From Paludibacteraceae bacterium (GTDB lineage: Bacteria; Bacteroidota; Bacteroidia; Bacteroidales; Paludibacteraceae): 36,939 bases of DNA. Each line of letters opens with the position of its first letter. The stretch's first letter is position 1. The notes beneath the pieces were generated by a model that saw only the letters and a program-made list of their open reading frames with translations, was not told the DNA's origin and ran no database searches. The stretch is from NCBI GenBank assembly GCA_017480285.1, contig JAFVAX010000069.1, positions 1 through 36,939 of the forward strand. The letters run 5' to 3'. This document shows positions 18,291 to 27,752 of the stretch, in pieces. The position numbers and the translations under genes are program-made.

Positions 18291-18332
18291 GGGTTTCACA
18301 CTTGAATTTATTTCAAAATTTCAAATTTCTTG

Positions 18333-18414
18333 TGCCCGAAACAGGACTCGAACCTGCACGCCTCTCAGCACTCGCACCTGAAACGAGCGCGTCTACCAAG
18401 TCCGCCATTCGGGC
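18333..18414 (-). tRNA. tRNA-Leu(CAG)
   Basis: The 82-base class II tRNA has acceptor arms GCCCGAA/TTCGGGC with discriminator A. The anticodon stem is CTCGT/GCGAG around TTCAGGT (anticodon CAG), followed by a long variable arm and GCAGG-TTCGAGT-CCTGT. CCA is not encoded. Confidence 0.93.
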
Positions 18415-18486
18415 TTCCGTCGAAACATTTCACCATCGCTTCAGGTTTTGCTCGTGGTCAAAATTTCAAAACACAATTTGTTTTTC

Positions 18487-18513
18487 AAAAAAAAGCAGAA
18501 CCTCTGTTCTGCT
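18487..18513 (-). terminator. Terminator behind tRNA-Gly
   Basis: AGCAGAAC and GTTCTGCT form an 8-bp stem with loop CTCT. On the minus strand it is followed by a run of seven T. No separate promoter was found for the two tRNA-Leu genes beyond it, so termination may be partial. Confidence 0.6.
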
Positions 18514-18520
18514 CTTGCAG

Positions 18521-18596
<76 letters not shown>

Positions 18597-18677
18597 AATA
18601 CAAATTTTAGAAAATCTTTATTGAAAAATCAAATTCTCAATTTTCAAAACTTTCTGCTTTTTCTCTCAAAAGCGGTG

Positions 18678-18709
18678 CAAAGATACAACAAATTTTTCAA
18701 ACTTCCAAA
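18678..18709 (-). promoter_or_regulatory. Promoter of the tRNA cluster
   Basis: TTTG (18706-18709 on the minus strand), 20 bases and TATCTTTG (18678-18685). It is divergent from the export-gene promoter, and the two -33 boxes are only 24 bases apart. Confidence 0.7.
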
Positions 18710-18733
18710 TTTTTTTGAAAAAAAAGTAAAAAA

Positions 18734-18765
18734 TTTGTATTTTTCATTAAAAAATCGTAAATTTG
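18734..18765 (+). promoter_or_regulatory. Promoter of the polysaccharide export genes
   Basis: TTTG (18734-18737), 20 bases and TAAATTTG (18758-18765). Initiation near 18772 supports the ATG at 18797 rather than the frame start at 18770. Confidence 0.7.
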
Positions 18766-18796
18766 CGATATGTTATTCCCCAAAACAAGCCATTTT

Positions 18797-19606
18797 ATGA
18801 AAAAAACAAAGTTTTTGATTATGTCGGTTTGCATTCTTATGATGTTTTCTTGCACCACACAGCGCAAACTGACATATTTTAATAATATCGACAAGGTCAA
18901 TATAGACTCTCTCAATGCTCATTATAACCCTGCTACAGATCAGAAACTTATTATTGGTGATCAGTTGGTTATTACTGTTAATGCTTCCGATCCGGCAGCG
19001 GCAGCACCTTTCAACCAGCCGATGATGTCGTATATGCAGAGTGAGGCAGAGACGACCACAATGCGTATAAGCACTACTCCGAACTTGCAATACTATACTA
19101 TTGACAAGGAAGGCAACATTCTTTTCCCCGTCTTGGGCGTGCTTCACCTTGCAGACCTAACTAAATCGGCAGCGATAGACACTATCACAAACCGTTTGAA
19201 AGCCTATTTGCAAGACCCGATAGTAGATATCAAACCTATCAATTTTTCCGTAACGGTTTTGGGTGAGGTCAACAAGCCAGGTCGATACAGCGTATCAAAT
19301 GGTCGTCTGTCTGTCTTGGAAGCCTTAGGTATGGCAGGTGATATGACGGCATACGGCAAGCGCAACAGCGTTACCATTTCGCGCGAGACAGACGGCAAGA
19401 TGTCGTTCGCCACGCTTGACTTGAACGATGCCAATGTGTTTGCTTCGCCGTTCTTCTTCTTGCAACAGAACGATGTTATTTATGTACAACCTAACAAAGT
19501 TCGCGCAGTGGCTTCGCAAAACCTGAGTCTGTACCTATCGATGTCAACCACACTTGCGTCAATAGCAACGGTAGTGGTGTCAATAGTGAATATAACAAAG
19601 AAATAA
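18797..19606 (+). CDS. Polysaccharide export lipoprotein (Wza-like)
   Basis: From the ATG at 18797 the protein has 269 residues with a lipoprotein signal ending MMFS-C (Cys19). A polysaccharide-export domain follows (QKLIIGDQLVITVNASDP and later NLQYYTIDKEGNILFPVLGVLHLADLT), then an SLBB-like segment (FSVTVLGEVNKPGRYSVSNGRLSVLEALGMAGDM). A C-terminal hydrophobic stretch (LASIATVVVSIVN) precedes the end. It should form the outer-membrane export channel for a surface glycan with the co-transcribed Wzc-like protein 30 bases downstream. Confidence 0.92.
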   Translation: MKKTKFLIMSVCILMMFSCTTQRKLTYFNNIDKVNIDSLNAHYNPATDQKLIIGDQLVITVNASDPAAAAPFNQPMMSYMQSEAETTTMRISTTPNLQYYTIDKEGNILFPVLGVLHLADLTKSAAIDTITNRLKAYLQDPIVDIKPINFSVTVLGEVNKPGRYSVSNGRLSVLEALGMAGDMTAYGKRNSVTISRETDGKMSFATLDLNDANVFASPFFFLQQNDVIYVQPNKVRAVASQNLSLYLSMSTTLASIATVVVSIVNITKK

Positions 19607-19636
19607 TTTAACCATTTAACTACCAAACAGCAAGTT

Positions 19637-21874
19637 ATGGAAAATAATAAAGTTGAAACTATAGATTTGAACTACTATATAAAACTGATACTGAAAAAAT
19701 GGTACTGGTTTGTAATAGGATGTGTTATAACCGTTATAATAGCAATTTTATACATACTCTGTACAACGCAGAAATTTGAGGTTACGAGTTCAATCCGCAT
19801 ACAAACGCCTTCGCGTCCGAACATACTTTCTTCGAACAGTATGCTTTCGATGCTCGGTTTCGGTTCGACATCCATACAAGACGAGATGACCATCATCAGT
19901 TCTGCCCGTGTGCTTCGTCCTGTTGTTGAACAGTTTAATCTTCAATACGAATACCGCAAGCGTAAAGGATTGAAATACAAGGGTCAGTTTCCAAAGCCGG
20001 ATGTGAAGATAATCATGCCTGCGTTATATACCGACACTATGATTTCGTCGGTCAGCATAGACTTGAAATGCAAAAATGAACAGCAATATAGTATTAAAAT
20101 CAGTCGTAAGGGCGAGACATACAAATACGCTTTGACTTCGCTTGCCGAACCGCTTGAGACAGTTTTAGGAACGCTTCGTTTTCAAGTTAACAGACCGATG
20201 AAAGCCGGTGGCAAAGAGCGTATAAAAATCATTAGTGAGAACGATGCGATAGAGGTTTTGAAAGAGCGCATTATCGTTTCGCAAGTGCAGAAAGACGGTA
20301 GTATAATAAGTTTGTTCACCTTGACGGATATGCCCGGCAGAGACAGAAAAGTTATAGATGCAATTGTTGAGTCGTACAACACTTATCAAGACGAGCAGAC
20401 AAGCAACACTTCGCAGACAAGTATGGACTACCTGAACGACAGACTTGCAATGCTGACCCAATCGATAGACTCTATTGAGCAGGTGCGTACAAAGTTCGTT
20501 CAAGACGAGAACCTGACAGGAACGGAAAGCGAGATAAAACTGCTTCTGCAAGAGGCGAGCAACAACCGTCTGCGTTTAGTAGAGTTGATATCTCAAATAA
20601 GCGTCTTGGAATATGATATGAAAGTGCTGTCGAACGACACGCTAAACAACGACCCGCTACCATCAATTCCTAATATGTCGCTCCCGTCAATCAACAAACT
20701 GCTTGATACATACAATGAGCAACTGCTTGCTTATTTGCAACTTCAGCGTACTGCGACATACAACAACCCGCTTCTTGACCAGACGCGCAACAACCTTATG
20801 GAAATGCGCAACAGCGTTCGGAAGAACCTTGAGCAGGTTTGCAATGGTCTTAAGATTCAGCAAGAGCAACTTGAGAAACAAGAGCAGAGATATATGGCAT
20901 CACTAAGCAATGTACCGCAACAGGAGCAGACACTTGCCAACATCATCAGGCAAGAAGAGATGCTGCAAACGCTGTATGCATATATGTACCAGCAGAAAGA
21001 AGAGAACCTGATTGTTTCGCTTGTAAAAAGAGTGCCTATTGAGATTATAGATGTGGCTTCGATAAATTGGGAACCGAAATCTCCACGCAAGAAACTCACC
21101 ATACTTATAGCACTTATAATAGGTTGTTTCATTCCTTTCTGTATCTTGATAGCAAAAGATGTTCTGACGGGTGTAGCGGGAACACATACCATACTGCAAC
21201 AAACAAAACTGTCGTCTATAGGTGAGATAAAATATACTAAGACGGCACCAAAAAGTCAGTTCATCGACAATTCGCTCACGAAAGTTAAAGAACAAATACG
21301 CTCCGTAAGGGAAAATGTGTTAAGACTTGCAGAACAAACAAACGGCAAGACCATACTCGTAACATCGGCAGGTTTAAATGAAGGCAAGACATACTGCAGT
21401 GTGAATTTGGCACATTCGCTTGCACTACTGAAAAAGAAAGTAGTGTTAGTTGAAGGTAATATGAAAAAGCCACAGTTGGCAGAAGCCGTTGGCGAAAATA
21501 ATACGAACAACAACTACTTGAATTATCTTCAAACGGAAAATACTGATTTATTGGCATCTTTACTGCAAAAAAGCAGTTTGAACGAACATTTATTCACAAT
21601 AACATTGCAAGAATCTGTTCAAGACTCTAACGAGATACTACACGGCAGACATATAAAAACTATGTTTGATATGCTCAAGCAGGAGTTTGATTATGTGATT
21701 ATTGATACCGCTAACCTTACACAACAGTCAGACACTCAACTGCTGTTGCCTTTAGCAGACCTGACGGTTGTTACATTCCGTAACGGCATCACTTCGCAAG
21801 ATAACATACAGAAGATTAACACGATGTATGCTGAAAACCGTTTTAACAATGCTACTTGCGTTATAGTTGAATAA
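19637..21874 (+). CDS. Wzc-like chain-length/ATPase protein with altered kinase motifs
   Basis: The 745-residue inner-membrane protein has an N-terminal Wzz domain with a first membrane helix near 20-42. A long periplasmic coiled-coil part and a second helix (LTILIALIIGCFIPFCILIA) follow, then a cytoplasmic P-loop domain. Walker A is SAGLNEGKTY (577-586) and Walker B is YVIIDTAN (686-693). The Walker A' strand reads VVLVEGNMKK (602-611) where tyrosine kinases have aspartates (DxDxR). The protein stops at CVIVE with no tyrosine-rich tail. It likely co-polymerises with the Wza-like protein to control chain length, but tyrosine autokinase activity is doubtful. It converges on the next gene with a 6-base gap. 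Confidence 0.88.
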   Translation: MENNKVETIDLNYYIKLILKKWYWFVIGCVITVIIAILYILCTTQKFEVTSSIRIQTPSRPNILSSNSMLSMLGFGSTSIQDEMTIISSARVLRPVVEQFNLQYEYRKRKGLKYKGQFPKPDVKIIMPALYTDTMISSVSIDLKCKNEQQYSIKISRKGETYKYALTSLAEPLETVLGTLRFQVNRPMKAGGKERIKIISENDAIEVLKERIIVSQVQKDGSIISLFTLTDMPGRDRKVIDAIVESYNTYQDEQTSNTSQTSMDYLNDRLAMLTQSIDSIEQVRTKFVQDENLTGTESEIKLLLQEASNNRLRLVELISQISVLEYDMKVLSNDTLNNDPLPSIPNMSLPSINKLLDTYNEQLLAYLQLQRTATYNNPLLDQTRNNLMEMRNSVRKNLEQVCNGLKIQQEQLEKQEQRYMASLSNVPQQEQTLANIIRQEEMLQTLYAYMYQQKEENLIVSLVKRVPIEIIDVASINWEPKSPRKKLTILIALIIGCFIPFCILIAKDVLTGVAGTHTILQQTKLSSIGEIKYTKTAPKSQFIDNSLTKVKEQIRSVRENVLRLAEQTNGKTILVTSAGLNEGKTYCSVNLAHSLALLKKKVVLVEGNMKKPQLAEAVGENNTNNNYLNYLQTENTDLLASLLQKSSLNEHLFTITLQESVQDSNEILHGRHIKTMFDMLKQEFDYVIIDTANLTQQSDTQLLLPLADLTVVTFRNGITSQDNIQKINTMYAENRFNNATCVIVE

Positions 21875-21880
21875 CACAGC

Positions 21881-22777
21881 CTACCCTTGCAGATAGTTCT
21901 TTACAGAATGGTGCTGCAGATACAGCCAGAGCCATGCCCTGTATAAAGCCAGCATATCGAAAGGCAATAATTCCAATTGTGGCAGTTCAAGACAAATATA
22001 TGAAAGGTGCAGAACAATGATGCACACCAAGTAATAAGCAAGACGGAAAAGTGTCTTGCTTTTTTCTTCGGGTATAAACACTTTCATAAAGTTAAACCGA
22101 TGGCGCGGCATCGAAAATCGCTCAAGCCATGCCACGAAAGGATATACCATAAAAAGCAAAAATATATAACGATAACTGACCGGATACAATAGTACGAAAG
22201 GCAGATAACGAGAAAAGACCAAGAAAAGATAAAGCAACACATTCCATTTGCCTCGCCAGTAGTTGTACCACAAGAAAATCAACGACATAGTAGTTGTCGC
22301 CACAACAACCCTCAACACTCCCCAAGCGAAACCGTTAAGAAGCATCAGAAGTAATGCCGCTATAACGGAATAGACAATTCTCAACGAGAATATTTTCTTT
22401 GCATTACGATAAAAGAAAACGAGATTTTCAGGATACAGACGCAGTGCGGGAGTAAGTTCGTGAAGGGTGGAATAAGTATCGTTGTGAATATAGCCCAACT
22501 CATACATGTTAAACACTAAAAGCAAGACTAACAGGTCGTTAAGGGCAAAATTAAATAAACCTGAAAAGGTGAAAGAAAAAAGTAAACCGGACTGCAAAAA
22601 CATATAGAAACTCGTCGGAACGACATACAGCAGCAGCCACGAGAGCAGTTTTTGCACTGTTCCTAAACGCACTTGGAAATAGTAGGCAAAGGGAATGAAA
22701 AACACTCGGTTGTCTATTCTCTCGCTTGCATATCTATATCTTACTTCTTTTTGCATTAGTAACTGAATTTTATTCAA
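21881..22777 (-). CDS. Polytopic membrane protein of unknown function
   Basis: The 298-residue protein has about eight hydrophobic segments separated by short basic loops. I considered UbiA-type prenyltransferases because it lies next to an HAD domain and has LLVFNMYELGYIHND. The NDxxDxxxD motif is not there, so no family is assigned. It overlaps the GT4-HAD gene by 4 bases (ATGA) and is the last gene of the leftward surface-glycan run. A role in lipid-linked glycan handling is only suggested by context. Confidence 0.7.
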   Translation of the reverse strand: MNKIQLLMQKEVRYRYASERIDNRVFFIPFAYYFQVRLGTVQKLLSWLLLYVVPTSFYMFLQSGLLFSFTFSGLFNFALNDLLVLLLVFNMYELGYIHNDTYSTLHELTPALRLYPENLVFFYRNAKKIFSLRIVYSVIAALLLMLLNGFAWGVLRVVVATTTMSLIFLWYNYWRGKWNVLLYLFLVFSRYLPFVLLYPVSYRYIFLLFMVYPFVAWLERFSMPRHRFNFMKVFIPEEKSKTLFRLAYYLVCIIVLHLSYICLELPQLELLPFDMLALYRAWLWLYLQHHSVKNYLQG

Positions 22778-24597
22778 TATCTATTACTATCTGCATAAAT
22801 ATAATTCACTTCTTTTTTCAAAACTCTCTCCCATCTCGATTTATTATCATACAAGACGACAGTTGCATTTCGCGAACGATTAACTAACTTAGAATCAGTC
22901 AGGTTGTCAGTTACAATATCATAAATACAGAAATTGTAAGAAACATTGTTTTTAGAATTGAGCAAATCTTTTTCTATTTCGCCTGTACAGATATCATTTA
23001 CGAATTTGAGTTTTGAAGCACAGTAGTCTTTTGCTTTAAGTTGTTTGCTAACGGCTTGAGCCACAACATCAAGCGTAGCCGAAACAAGCACTACTTCCCT
23101 ACCCTCAAGCAGTTGCCAAACCTTTTCAATTTTTCGTTTTGACAGATATTGAACGAAAAACTCATCCGCCTTGTTCTGCAATTCCGTTCGTGAAAAACCA
23201 CGCAAATAAGAGACGCATTTCCGGCGAACTAAATCTACACCGAATAACTTAAATATCAACAGATTGGCATACCTCACGAAAGGCTTTTTACTCAGGTTTC
23301 GAATATGCAGATAGGACTTATCTTTAACAACGAAATCCAGAAAATCCATTGTTGTATTGGAATAAAACAAAGTCCAACAGATGTCAGTTAAGAGAATGGG
23401 CGTGCTTAATAATGAGTTGAAAAGATTTTCAAACTGCGTTGCTTGTTCCGAGCGTGAGAAACCGATATTGTTGTTATCTTGAAGTGTATAGCCATTTTTT
23501 ATCCACTGCGCATAATTATCTTTTATAAAGCGGATTACACTAATTTTATCATTGGCGGCAAGTCCGGCGTTTGTTTCTTTAAGCAAGTCAGACAGGCTAT
23601 GTTGGTCGCTACGAACGACAAGAGCCGGTTTTTTCACACCGAGTATCTCGAAAAATTTGGTAGTCAGTACGCCATGCGGTCCCTGAGCAGTGGCTTTGTT
23701 GCTGAAAATTAGAGCGATACTACATTGTTGTAACAAGGCAGGAATATCGGTTATCGGAACATAATCGTTGATTTGGCATAAATCTGCAATATCATAGTGA
23801 TTGAGGGTGGCAAGCAGAGAGTCGTGGTGTTTTTTATCGACATACCAATCCATTGTAAGACAGGGTGTTGCGTTTGACTTTTTCAAATCGCGTAGAGCCT
23901 CAAAAAGCAGGGTCGGGTCTTGCAACTCAGGTCCGTATAACTTACCGGCATAGAGCAGTCGGAACTTATCGGTTTTTACATTCTTAGGCTGAAAAATCCG
24001 CTCATCGTAGCCATTATAGATAAGAACGGTATTGGGGTTAAGATGCTGAAGTTGAGCCAAATGCCATTTAGAAACTGTTGTTACTACATTTGCCTCACGG
24101 AGAATTTTATTTCGTCTTCGAATGTTGATTTTGTCGTACAGACGGGCAAGCCACAAAGAAAAATTAGAGCGCGACTGCTGATACTGATGTCCTCCGACTT
24201 GCTCGGCTATATCGCGAAGGTCGGCCACAAAAGGGATGTTTTTCAAGCGAGCAAAGTCCCTTGCCGCACGAAGCGGGAAAGTTGAAAAAGTGGAGCAAAC
24301 GACAATATCGAAGTTTTCGTTCTTATAAAGGGATGCAATTTTTCTGCTAAACCAACGGTTTTTATAATCGGTCAGAAGACTCCACACTTGCTTTATGAAC
24401 CAATCTAATTTACCGCCTTTATAGAATTGTAATGTAGTCGTCTTATAATCACGCTGAAATGGCAAATCGCCAAACGTTTCGGCACATACCTCAACAGTCC
24501 AGCCTCTCAGGGTCAGATTGTCGCATAGTGCTCGTATCCGCGGCTTATAGTCAGGCGGAGTAAAAGCGTCGGTTATTATCAAGCAGCGCTTGCCCAT
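22774..24597 (-). CDS. GT4 glycosyltransferase fused to an HAD-like domain
   Basis: The 607-residue protein has two parts. Residues 1 to about 395 form a GT-B glycosyltransferase: N-terminal CLIITDAFTPPDYKPRI, middle LLYAGKLYGPELQDP, and a late FSNKATAQGPHGVLTTKFFEILGVKKPALV donor-binding region. Residues about 401-590 look like an HAD hydrolase, with LLTDICWTLFYSNTT (Asp405 as the possible nucleophile) and LVSATLD (Ser506). The second acidic residue of the usual DxDxT is replaced by Cys407, so catalysis is uncertain. It lies 3 bases after the deacetylase stop and overlaps the next gene. Confidence 0.82.
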   Translation of the reverse strand: MGKRCLIITDAFTPPDYKPRIRALCDNLTLRGWTVEVCAETFGDLPFQRDYKTTTLQFYKGGKLDWFIKQVWSLLTDYKNRWFSRKIASLYKNENFDIVVCSTFSTFPLRAARDFARLKNIPFVADLRDIAEQVGGHQYQQSRSNFSLWLARLYDKINIRRRNKILREANVVTTVSKWHLAQLQHLNPNTVLIYNGYDERIFQPKNVKTDKFRLLYAGKLYGPELQDPTLLFEALRDLKKSNATPCLTMDWYVDKKHHDSLLATLNHYDIADLCQINDYVPITDIPALLQQCSIALIFSNKATAQGPHGVLTTKFFEILGVKKPALVVRSDQHSLSDLLKETNAGLAANDKISVIRFIKDNYAQWIKNGYTLQDNNNIGFSRSEQATQFENLFNSLLSTPILLTDICWTLFYSNTTMDFLDFVVKDKSYLHIRNLSKKPFVRYANLLIFKLFGVDLVRRKCVSYLRGFSRTELQNKADEFFVQYLSKRKIEKVWQLLEGREVVLVSATLDVVAQAVSKQLKAKDYCASKLKFVNDICTGEIEKDLLNSKNNVSYNFCIYDIVTDNLTDSKLVNRSRNATVVLYDNKSRWERVLKKEVNYIYADSNRY

Positions 24598-24600
24598 AGT

Positions 24601-25872
24601 CTAACTCAAACTTTCTAAAATTCTCTTATACAGCGTCTTATGATAGTTTTTTTCTGCGAAGGTAGAGTTGTGCCACAAAAGGCATAACTCTCCGCCATAT
24701 TTTTCGGTTTGCATAATCAAGTTGTTGGCATAATTGAACGCCTCCTCTTCAGACATGTTCATATACCGCTCGTCAGACAAGGTAACATCCATAAGAGTGA
24801 GCGGATGTAGCCACAAGTCTGTAAGTTGTTTATTCACAGGATCTATCCATCGCACTTGTCTTGCCGTACCAAGACGAAAACCGGAGCAATCGGCAAATGC
24901 CATAGTGAAATCGTGCCGGATACCACAGTCAATAAGCGACTGAAACGATTGTGGCTCACAACTGCGAAGGTAATGACTTCTATGATTTATAATCTCAAAG
25001 CCCAAGACAGTCTCAAGGTATTGTTTTTCTCTACTAATCAAGGTCTTATGTTGTGCTGAAAGATAACTTGAATGCAGTCCAAAACTGACATTATTCTCTT
25101 TAAGCAACCGCAGAAGTAACTGCAAGTCCTTGGTATTCAAATCATATATCGGCTTGTCATAATTATCGCCCTCATTGTCGGCTTTTAGGAAATAAATCTG
25201 CTCCACCCTATCCTGTCCAAGGCCTTTTTGTACTTCATTTTCCCATTTTAGAAGCATAGGAAAGGTCCAAGCAGGGTCGTTTTCTATTCCGCAAAGTGAG
25301 CGAAAAACATCCTTAAAGCGACCACGACGCAAACCACCAAGACAGCCCCGCAGATAGCGATAATACAGAGGGCGGTCAACATCGTGGGTCAAATATATCT
25401 TATTTATCTTTCTTGCATCGGACTTTGTGCCTAAAAGCGACAATAAAAAATCGGAATACATATCTGCTATCGGCATGTCAAGCAAGCCGGATTTGCCAAC
25501 AACTGAACAATATGCAGACATTCTACCGTGTGTATCGCGCTCTTTTACAATAAGTTCCTCATATCTGGACAGTAAAAACCAAGTTGAAGCAACAAGGTCA
25601 GAATGCAGAACAATGGTATCGCCTGAGTTTTCTATTTCAGGTGAGCCGTACAAGATGGGAAACTCGTAAGAGCCGTTTTGAAAAACAGGCAAGGGCAACT
25701 GAGGCAAAGATTGAGGAGTGGCATAAAAATCGTCATCAAAAAAGCGAGATGGCAGAATAACCACTTTGTATCGGCTAAACTGCTCTTTTTGAGCCACATA
25801 CCCAACTTGTTGCGATAACTCAAAATCACCGCGAACTAAAAATCGGATTATATATTCAATTGCCTCTCTCAA
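24601..25872 (-). CDS. Polysaccharide deacetylase-like protein (NodB fold)
   Basis: The 423-residue protein has an N-terminal domain of unknown function (about 1-150) and a NodB-like region. Motifs are YLTHDVDRP (HDVD at 163-166), FGLHSSY (His267) and INHRSHYLR (His297, His300), consistent with a metal-dependent carbohydrate deacetylase of the type found in Bacteroidetes capsule and LPS loci. No signal peptide is seen, so it may act in the cytoplasm. The start codon is TTG, because the frame has an upstream stop 12 bases away and no nearby ATG. Confidence 0.8.
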   Translation of the reverse strand: MREAIEYIIRFLVRGDFELSQQVGYVAQKEQFSRYKVVILPSRFFDDDFYATPQSLPQLPLPVFQNGSYEFPILYGSPEIENSGDTIVLHSDLVASTWFLLSRYEELIVKERDTHGRMSAYCSVVGKSGLLDMPIADMYSDFLLSLLGTKSDARKINKIYLTHDVDRPLYYRYLRGCLGGLRRGRFKDVFRSLCGIENDPAWTFPMLLKWENEVQKGLGQDRVEQIYFLKADNEGDNYDKPIYDLNTKDLQLLLRLLKENNVSFGLHSSYLSAQHKTLISREKQYLETVLGFEIINHRSHYLRSCEPQSFQSLIDCGIRHDFTMAFADCSGFRLGTARQVRWIDPVNKQLTDLWLHPLTLMDVTLSDERYMNMSEEEAFNYANNLIMQTEKYGGELCLLWHNSTFAEKNYHKTLYKRILESLS

Positions 25873-25884
25873 AATATAAAATAC

Positions 25885-26865
25885 TTAAATTTTAGCAAAA
25901 AACACAGGAACAGACGATATTGACTTTGGATAAGAAACGACGGCTTTTTCACGAATAGACTTACGTTTTTGCCTGAAAATTTTTAGCAACTTCCAAAAAG
26001 CAAGTCTTGCTTTTGGTATTTGAAGAGCCGACCTAAAATTTCCATTAACGCAAAAAAAGAACATCGCCAAATAATCGAGCAAGAAACGAAGTGGCATTAC
26101 ATAACACAAACGCCACATTGGCAGGTTCTTATAAAGCATCAGCAGGTTATTTCTGAAATTGAGGAAAGTTTTTCTCGGATTGCCATACGACAAACTACCG
26201 CCGCCCACATGATAAACTTTACTCTCTGTTACACAAGCAATTTTGTAGCCTGACAGATGCCAGCGCCAGCAAAGGTCTATCTCTTCCATGTGTGCAAAAA
26301 AATCGCAGTCTAATCCACCGGCCTCAATATACTCCTTTCGGCGACAACAAAGGCAAGCCCCCGAAGCCCAGAATACTTCAGCCGTTGGGTATTGATTATT
26401 GTCGGTCAGCACATTACCAAATTTCCTTCCCCGACAAAAGGCATAGCCTAAAAAGTCGAGTTGTCCACCTGCCGCACCGGCATACTCAAAACGGCTTTTG
26501 TCGTTATATGAGAGAATCTTAGGTTGACATGCCACAAATTTTTTGTTCTTTTTTAAGAAATCTAAAAGTGGCTCAAGCCAATGTTTTGGTGTCTCAACAT
26601 CAGAATTGAGCAGAACGACGAACTCACTCTGCACTTCTTTTATAGCCTTATTATACCCTTCTGCAAAGCCATAATTCTCTGAAAAACAAATCAAGCGGAC
26701 ATTCGGGAAAGTGCTTTTAACCAATTCAAGCGAACCGTCCGTTGACCCGTTATCAGCCACCACAATCTCCACATCTTTATCAGTAGTATTCTCAACTACT
26801 GAAGGCAAGAAACGACGAAGCCATTTCTCACCATTCCAATTCAGTATGATAACAGAACAAAGCAT
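25885..26865 (-). CDS. Family 2 glycosyltransferase
   Basis: The 326-residue protein opens with CSVIILNWNGEKWLRRFLPSV and has VVADNGSTDGS (35-45) and LLNSDVETP (85-93). Later ASGACLCCRRKEYIEAGGLDCDFFAHMEEIDLCWR follows, typical of rhamnosyltransferase-like GT2 enzymes (WbbL type). A C-terminal hydrophobic segment (MPLRFLLDYLAMFFFCV) may tether it to the inner membrane. It transfers a sugar to a growing glycan, and the donor is not readable. Confidence 0.9.
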   Translation of the reverse strand: MLCSVIILNWNGEKWLRRFLPSVVENTTDKDVEIVVADNGSTDGSLELVKSTFPNVRLICFSENYGFAEGYNKAIKEVQSEFVVLLNSDVETPKHWLEPLLDFLKKNKKFVACQPKILSYNDKSRFEYAGAAGGQLDFLGYAFCRGRKFGNVLTDNNQYPTAEVFWASGACLCCRRKEYIEAGGLDCDFFAHMEEIDLCWRWHLSGYKIACVTESKVYHVGGGSLSYGNPRKTFLNFRNNLLMLYKNLPMWRLCYVMPLRFLLDYLAMFFFCVNGNFRSALQIPKARLAFWKLLKIFRQKRKSIREKAVVSYPKSISSVPVFFAKI

Positions 26866-26870
26866 TACTA

Positions 26871-26901
26871 ATTAGGAATTAGGGGTTAGGAATTAGGAAT
26901 T
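26871..26901. repeat. TTAGGAATTA short tandem repeat
   Basis: ATTAGGAATT is repeated with one degenerate unit (AGGGGTTAGG) across the junction of the acyltransferase and GT2 genes. The acyltransferase stop codon lies inside it. It looks like replication-slippage DNA. Confidence 0.55.
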
Positions 26902-27750
26902 GTCCCTAAACCTGTTGTGTGTCCATAGCCAAAGGTGCGGTTGAAGGCGTATATTCTGTTCTACAATGGTGGCATATCGCTGAACTACAGCATCGCCAGT
27001 CTCATTTGCATCGGCTAACTTGGGAACTGAAACTGCATACCTTCCTCGTTCTAACTGCTTGATACTAAGCGAATATACAGAGCAACCAAACTTTTTGGCA
27101 AGCACTTCCGAGCCATTGATAAAAGCGACTTGTTTGCCAAAGAAATTAACCATTACTCGTCCTGTTTTTGGTGCAGGACGCTGGTCGGAGAGCATTGCAA
27201 GCAACACTTTTTCACCATTCTGCCGTGCCAAATATAGTCGTCGCAACACTTGCCTTTCACGCACCACTTCGCAACCGCGTTTTTCCCTAAGTTCGCATAA
27301 GAAGCGGTCAGTCCGTTTATTGCGTGGCGGACGATACACAACGAGCATCTTCACACCTATCTCTCGAAACCGAAAAGCCACATTACTAAACCACTCCCAG
27401 CAGCCTATATGCGAGAGTTGTACGATAACCATCTGATGCTCGTCAAACTCCGACATTATATCCTTTAGTGTCGAGTCAAAAATCACCCGCTCTTCAATCT
27501 TCTCACGCCCTGCACGCCAACCATATACAGCCTCTGCTATAACACTGCACAACTGACGGTACGACCGGTTTTCAAGTTGCTTTACCTGTTCTGTAGTGTA
27601 TTCCGGAAAAGCGATTGAAATGTTCCGCCGAACCACTTTTCTACGATAGCGGAACACATAGAAAAGCAGTGGAAAAATAAGCCAATCGGCAATCTTATAC
27701 AGACTGCCGAGCGACAAAAACGATAGCATACAAGTGAGTTGCTTAAGCAT
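26893..27750 (-). CDS. LpxL/HtrB-like lysophospholipid acyltransferase
   Basis: From the ATG at 27748-27750 the protein has 285 residues. It has an N-terminal membrane helix region and the HX4E acyltransferase motif LSHIGCWEW (His114, Glu119). Downstream, LAMLSDQRP and later GSEVLAKKFG match the lipid A late acyltransferase family. It likely adds a secondary acyl chain to lipid A or a related lipid. The frame extends to 27780 but would then overlap the upstream acidic-protein gene by 28 bases. The ATG at 27750 leaves a 2-base gap. Confidence 0.88.
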   Translation of the reverse strand: MLKQLTCMLSFLSLGSLYKIADWLIFPLLFYVFRYRRKVVRRNISIAFPEYTTEQVKQLENRSYRQLCSVIAEAVYGWRAGREKIEERVIFDSTLKDIMSEFDEHQMVIVQLSHIGCWEWFSNVAFRFREIGVKMLVVYRPPRNKRTDRFLCELREKRGCEVVRERQVLRRLYLARQNGEKVLLAMLSDQRPAPKTGRVMVNFFGKQVAFINGSEVLAKKFGCSVYSLSIKQLERGRYAVSVPKLADANETGDAVVQRYATIVEQNIRLQPHLWLWTHNRFRDNS

Positions 27751-27752
27751 AC

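Noticed and set aside
21881..22777. UbiA prenyltransferase call for the membrane protein
   Set aside because: The NDxxDxxxD motif and second aspartate motif are not present; only topology and neighbourhood fit.
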